Source: Mizugakiibacter sp. (GTDB taxonomy: Bacteria > Pseudomonadota > Gammaproteobacteria > Xanthomonadales > Rhodanobacteraceae). Taken from it: a DNA stretch of 34,438 bases. Location: assembly GCA_003233305.1 (NCBI GenBank), contig QILI01000026.1, forward strand, positions 1 to 34,438, given 5' to 3'. Positions 31,381-34,438 of this stretch are shown here, piece after piece (the stretch's first letter is position 1; each line of letters starts with the position of its first letter). The notes beneath the pieces are model-generated. The model did no database searches, was not told the origin of the DNA, and saw only the letters and a program-made list of their open reading frames with translations. Made by a program: the position numbers and the translations under genes.

Positions 31381-32577
31381 ATGCCCCGTACCGACCTTAT
31401 CGAACGTCTCGCCCAACGCCAGGCCGATTGCGCCCGCAACGGCCTGCTGCGCCGCCTGCGCACTGTTGAGGCCATCGATTCGACGACCATCATCCTCGAC
31501 GGTCAACGCCTGTGCTCGTTCGCCAGCAACGACTACCTCGGCCTGGCCGCCCACCCAGATCTACGTCAAGCCCTGATCGAAGCGGCACAGGATTGGGGCG
31601 TCGGTGCGACCGCCGCACATCTGCTCGGCGGCCATCGTGCCGCGCATGCCGAGCTGGAGGAAGAACTGGCCGACTGGACCGGCCGCGAGCGAGTTCTGCT
31701 GTTTTCTACCGGTTTCATGGCCAATCTGGGGGTCATTGATGCGCTGCTTGAGCGTGGCGAATCATGTGTGCAGGACCGACTCAATCACGCCAGCCTGCTC
31801 GATGGTGCCCGGCTCAGCGGAGCCCACCTGAAACGCTATCCACACCTCGATATGGACGGCGCGGCCCGGCAACTCACCCGATCCACCGACACCCCGACAT
31901 TGTTGGCCAGCGACGCGGTGTTCAGCATGGATGGGGATATCGCGCCACTGTTACAGCTGGCAAAGCTCTGTGCCCGGCAGCAGGCTACCCTGCTGATCGA
32001 CGATGCCCACGGTCTCGGCGTCCTCGGCCCACAGGGTGCCGGCAGTCTCGCCGCAGCAGGACTAAATGCAACCCAGGTTCCCATCCTTATGGCCACACTG
32101 GGTAAGGCGCTCGGAGTTAGCGGTGCTTTCGTTGCCGGCTCGGCAAATCTGATTGCAGGACTGGGGCAATTTTCACGTCCCCATATCTACACCACCGCTA
32201 TGCCCCCGGCCCTGGCCGCGGCAAGTCTGGCCGCAGTACGCCTGGCCCGTGGTGCCAACGAGCGTCGTGAAAATTTGCAACAGCGGATCGCCCAGTTCCG
32301 GCATGGGGCCCAGCAACTCGGCCTGGCGCTACTCGATTCATCTACCCCGATCCAGCCACTGCGAGTGGGTGAGGCCGCCACCGCGACAGCTTGGTCGCAG
32401 GCACTGCAGGAAGCTGGATTTTTTGTACCGGCGATCCGCCCGCCAACCGTCCCACCCGGCCAGGCGCGACTACGGGTGGCCCTGTCCGCCCAACATGACC
32501 ACGCCGAGGTCGAACAACTGCTCGATGCTCTGGCAGGCCTGGCCCGCAGCACCGCTCCACTCATGGGCGAGAACTGA
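31381..32577 (+). CDS. bioF: 8-amino-7-oxononanoate synthase
   Basis: PLP-dependent alpha-oxoamine synthase that joins pimeloyl-ACP (or -CoA) with L-alanine to give KAPA. Landmarks are FASNDYLGLAAHP near residues 44-56, HLLGGHRAAHAELEEELA, FSTGFMANLGV, DRLNHASLLDGARLSGA, DDAHGLGVLGPQGAG with the PLP aspartate, and the Schiff-base lysine in ATLGKALGVSGAF (Lys242). It has 398 residues counted from the ATG at 31381. An in-frame TTG at 31312 overlaps the bioB stop but would add an atypical Pro-rich N-terminus; the ATG lacks a strong ribosome binding site, so some uncertainty remains. bioB ends 65 bp upstream and bioH starts 28 bp downstream, all one operon. Confidence 0.94.
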   Translation: MPRTDLIERLAQRQADCARNGLLRRLRTVEAIDSTTIILDGQRLCSFASNDYLGLAAHPDLRQALIEAAQDWGVGATAAHLLGGHRAAHAELEEELADWTGRERVLLFSTGFMANLGVIDALLERGESCVQDRLNHASLLDGARLSGAHLKRYPHLDMDGAARQLTRSTDTPTLLASDAVFSMDGDIAPLLQLAKLCARQQATLLIDDAHGLGVLGPQGAGSLAAAGLNATQVPILMATLGKALGVSGAFVAGSANLIAGLGQFSRPHIYTTAMPPALAAASLAAVRLARGANERRENLQQRIAQFRHGAQQLGLALLDSSTPIQPLRVGEAATATAWSQALQEAGFFVPAIRPPTVPPGQARLRVALSAQHDHAEVEQLLDALAGLARSTAPLMGEN

Positions 32578-32605
32578 GCTATTGCAAACCGGACTTCAAG
32601 GAACT

Positions 32606-33382
32606 ATGGCAGATCTTTACATCGAAACCCGCGGTAACGGGGCAATACATCTGGTGCTGATCCATGGCTGGGCCATGCATGGCGGTATCTTCGCCCACCT
32701 GACCGAAATCCTGCAAGACCGCTACACCGTGCATCGCGTCGATCTGCCTGGACATGGTCGCTCGCGGACCAGCACCCTGCCACTGGAACCGGCCGCCGTG
32801 GTCGATGTGGTATGTGAGCGGGTGCCACGCGCGCTGTGGCTGGGCTGGTCGATGGGCGGCCTGTTTGCCCTCGAAGCCGCCCTGAGCCATCACCCTGAGA
32901 AAGTGCCGGGACTGATCATGCTCTCCTCGACCCCGCGTTTTGTCGCCGCAGCAGACTGGCCACAGGGCATGGCGCGTGGGCAGTTCGAGCATTTTGCCAC
33001 CGACCTCGCCCGCGACTACCGGGCAACCGTCCAGCGTTTTCTGGCCCTTGAAGTGCTGGGTGATCTCCAAGCTCATGGGGATTTGCGCGCCCTCAAGCAC
33101 GATTTGTATGCGTACGGCGACCCTGATCCGATCCACCTGCAGACAGGGCTGACCCTGCTCGATTGCACTGATCGCCGTGCCGACCTGTCCCGACTCACCG
33201 TACCCAACCTGTGGATTGCCGGGCGTCGTGACCGTCTGGTGTCACCCGCTGCGATGCGTAAAGCCTCGGCCTTGGCCGGCGGGCGTTACCTCGAACTCCA
33301 CCACGCTGCCCACGCCGGCTTTCTCGGCCACGCCGCAGCCATTGCCACGGCTATCGACAAACTAAGCGGACTCATCTCGTGA
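32606..33382 (+). CDS. bioH: Pimeloyl-ACP methyl ester carboxylesterase
   Basis: Alpha/beta hydrolase that removes the methyl group from pimeloyl-ACP methyl ester, ending the disguised fatty-acid-synthesis route to the pimelate moiety. The triad is visible: Ser82 in LGWSMGGL, Asp209 in AGRRDRLV and His236 in HHAAHAGFL, nearly the same positions as in E. coli BioH (256 residues; here 258). LVLIHGWAMHGGIF is the oxyanion loop. The open frame begins far upstream inside bioF, but AAGGA four bases before the ATG at 32606 and the family length set the start. Stop overlaps the bioC start as GTGA. Confidence 0.94.
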   Translation: MADLYIETRGNGAIHLVLIHGWAMHGGIFAHLTEILQDRYTVHRVDLPGHGRSRTSTLPLEPAAVVDVVCERVPRALWLGWSMGGLFALEAALSHHPEKVPGLIMLSSTPRFVAAADWPQGMARGQFEHFATDLARDYRATVQRFLALEVLGDLQAHGDLRALKHDLYAYGDPDPIHLQTGLTLLDCTDRRADLSRLTVPNLWIAGRRDRLVSPAAMRKASALAGGRYLELHHAAHAGFLGHAAAIATAIDKLSGLIS

Positions 33383-34281
33383 ACGATACTTTCCAGCTTG
33401 ACCGCAACCAGGTTCGCCGGGCTTTTTCCCGGGCCGCCAGCCGCTACGAACAGCACGATGCGCTGCAGCGTGAAGTCGGCAACCGCCTGCGTGAGCACCT
33501 GGACTTTTTCGACCAACCGGTACGCCGCGTGCTGGACCTCGGTGCCGGAACCGGACTGGGCACACTGCAACTTCTGCAACGCTATCCGCAAGCCCAACTT
33601 GTCGCCGCCGACCTGGCCCAGCCGATGCTGCAGCAGGCCCGTCACCATGCCGGCTGGCGTGGCCGCCGCTTTGCCCGGGTGACCGCCGATGCCGGGCAAC
33701 TACCCTTTGCCGACGCCAGTTTCGACATGCTGTATTCCAATCTATGCATCCAGTGGCTGGAAGCACCACAAACCCTGTTCGCCGAACTGTTGCGGGTGCT
33801 GCGTCCAGGCGGGTTTCTGCTACTGACCAGCTTCGGCCCGGATACCCTCCGGGAACTGCGCCAGGCCTGGGCCCACGCCGATGATCGGTATCCACACGTA
33901 TCCCGCTTTCTCGATATGCACGATCTCGGTGACGCCGCTCTGATGGCGGGACTACGCGACCCGGTACTGAGTAGCGAAGCCCTGCAGATGACCTACCCTG
34001 ACGTAGCCGCGCTGTTGCGTGAACTCAAAGGCCTGGGGGCAACTAATGCCGACCAGTCACGACAACGCGGCCTGACCGGCAAGAGCCGTTACCAGCGCAT
34101 GCTGCAGGCCTATCCACAGCAGACCGACGGGCGCATCGGTTCAAGCTGGGAAATCATCACCCTGCACGGGCACGCTCCCCGCGAAGGTGAGGCCCGGCGT
34201 ACCCCCCAGGGCCAGGAAGCAAGCTTCTCGGTCGAAGCTCTACGGGCCACGCGGCCCAAGCGCTCACCGCCGACCTCGTAA
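33379..34281 (+). CDS. bioC: Malonyl-ACP O-methyltransferase
   Basis: SAM-dependent methyltransferase that methylates malonyl-ACP so the fatty-acid synthase can build pimeloyl-ACP. The SAM-binding motif is VLDLGAGTGLG (51-61), followed by the acidic AADLAQPM, the motif DAGQLPFADASFD, and SNLCIQWLEAP and LRVLRPGGFLLLTSFGPDTLRELR, which are highly characteristic of BioC. It starts with GTG, sharing four bases (GTGA) with the bioH stop. The C-terminal 60 residues include the TGKSRYQRMLQAYP segment of the family; length is 300 residues, somewhat above E. coli BioC (251). bioD would be expected next but is not in the remaining 157 bp, which contain no gene. Confidence 0.94.
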   Translation: MNDTFQLDRNQVRRAFSRAASRYEQHDALQREVGNRLREHLDFFDQPVRRVLDLGAGTGLGTLQLLQRYPQAQLVAADLAQPMLQQARHHAGWRGRRFARVTADAGQLPFADASFDMLYSNLCIQWLEAPQTLFAELLRVLRPGGFLLLTSFGPDTLRELRQAWAHADDRYPHVSRFLDMHDLGDAALMAGLRDPVLSSEALQMTYPDVAALLRELKGLGATNADQSRQRGLTGKSRYQRMLQAYPQQTDGRIGSSWEIITLHGHAPREGEARRTPQGQEASFSVEALRATRPKRSPPTS

Positions 34282-34438
34282 CGCTGAACACGGTTTTCCT
34301 CTTTTAGTCCAGATGCAGAGCTCCTGTACCGGGCTAACGCCACAGAGTGCTATCAGCTAAAAAGCCGGCTGACGCAAGCCCGTACCGTTTGGCAAAAGAA
34401 ATACTCGTCAGCGCATAGCGCGACGGGCGACGGGCGAC
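34282..34438. other. Non-coding end of window after bioC
   Basis: No open frame of note. It ends in short tandem CGACGGG units at the window edge (from about 34420), which may continue outside. No clear terminator. Confidence 0.4.

Overview
This window comes from a GC-rich gammaproteobacterial chromosome. The evidence is a FadE-type acyl-CoA dehydrogenase, a DUF4124 protein, a 67K-type SppA, the bioB-bioF-bioH-bioC order beside comF, and UbiA. I cannot name the genus from sequence alone. There are no rRNA genes, tRNA genes, complete insertion sequences, CRISPR arrays or prophage. Most of the window is core chromosome, with one accessory-looking stretch at about 24.6-28.3 kb.

Layout. 0-7.5 kb: fadE (its 5' end lies outside the window) and a DegV-family protein, both linked to fatty acids; then threonine aldolase, a secreted DUF4124 protein, a short-chain dehydrogenase and two small lipoproteins. 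7.6-14.6 kb: sppA and a MATE exporter on the minus strand, diverging from an NAD-dependent epimerase, then priA. 14.6-19.3 kb: a minus-strand set made of two paired four-helix EamA transporters, a DegT/DnrJ-type PLP enzyme, an alpha/beta hydrolase, a stand-alone acyl carrier protein and a FabF-like ketosynthase. This looks like a dedicated acyl/amine product pathway with its own exporter and is the best candidate for an undescribed system. 19.6-24.6 kb: a membrane diguanylate cyclase, an APC amino acid permease, a Bcr/CflA efflux pump and a NYN-domain nuclease-like protein.

24.6-28.3 kb is accessory-like. It holds the C-terminal remnant of a GNAT acetyltransferase and a one-direction group of CcdA, a Met-rich secreted protein built on 27-bp tandem repeats, a DUF411 protein and a small Cys/His/Met-rich secreted protein, which together suggest periplasmic copper handling. 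Beyond it lies a long non-coding stretch with a truncated Abi-family (abortive infection) gene preceded by a structured-RNA-like hairpin.

28.3-34.4 kb: ubiA, comF (minus strand), then the tightly packed biotin operon bioB-bioF-bioH-bioC. BioC and BioH make and release the pimeloyl-ACP thioester, BioF makes KAPA and BioB closes the biotin ring. bioA and bioD are not in the window. Degenerate palindromic dispersed repeats occur in at least three intergenic spaces.
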